Origin: DAIRET01 sp036795455 | GTDB taxonomy: Bacteria > Bacteroidota > Ignavibacteria > Ignavibacteriales > Ignavibacteriaceae | DNA length: 5,975 nucleotides | Direction: 5' to 3' | NCBI GenBank assembly: GCA_036795455.1 | Contig: DAIRET010000172.1 | Location: 1-5,975, forward strand | Part shown: positions 5,966 to 5,975 of the stretch, piece after piece | Layout: each line of letters starts with the position of its first letter | Numbering within the stretch: position 1 is the stretch's first letter | Translations under genes and position numbers: made by a program | Notes under the pieces: generated by a model | What the model was told of the DNA's origin: nothing | Databases searched by the model: none | Seen by the model: the letters and a program-made list of their open reading frames with translations, nothing else

Positions 5966-5975
5966 TTCAATTATC

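Noticed and set aside
1..5975. Mobile elements, CRISPR arrays, tRNA or rRNA genes, toxin-antitoxin pairs
   Set aside because: I saw no transposase, terminal repeats, regularly spaced repeats, cloverleaf-like sequence or paired small genes; the window is nearly filled by identifiable chromosomal genes.

Overview
The window looks like ordinary chromosome from a low-GC, Gram-negative member of the Bacteroidota/Chlorobiota (FCB) group, most likely Ignavibacteria or a relative. The strongest clue is the first gene, a secreted peptidase ending in a type IX secretion (T9SS) C-terminal sorting domain with a YPNPFNP motif, a form very common in Ignavibacteria. Assignment to that class is inference; T9SS export as such is well supported by the sequence.

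Layout: bases 1-184 are AT-rich non-coding sequence. A single plus-strand gene (185-1537) encodes the secreted M28-type zinc peptidase. It faces a minus-strand gene group covering the rest of the window. In order of transcription this group is: a YhaM-family OB-fold/HD 3'-5' exoribonuclease (5965-5006), an exported TPR protein resembling the RMD1/FAM82 family (4958-4176), a sirtuin deacylase with the Tyr-x-x-Arg acyl-lysine signature (4167-3412), RadA (3394-2045) and a small single-RRM RNA-binding protein (1914-1648). The first four are closely spaced (47, 8 and 17 bp) and probably form one operon. The RRM gene sits behind a 130-bp gap that holds a hairpin and a possible promoter. A strong intrinsic terminator read on the minus strand (1539-1574) lies between the convergent ends.

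The minus-strand genes are housekeeping functions: RNA turnover, protein deacylation, recombination/branch migration and RNA binding, plus one exported protein of unknown role. No pathway clearly links them. Two starts deserve attention: RadA begins at a TTG, and both the GGAG position and family homology favour the TTG at 3394 over the one six bases upstream; the RRM gene begins at GTG behind an AAGGA. Ribosome-binding signals are uneven, with a perfect AAGGAGG before the TPR gene and none before the sirtuin or peptidase.

I see no mobile element, CRISPR array, tRNA or rRNA, and nothing that amounts to a new defence or biosynthetic system. The most unusual item is the bacterial RMD1-like TPR protein.
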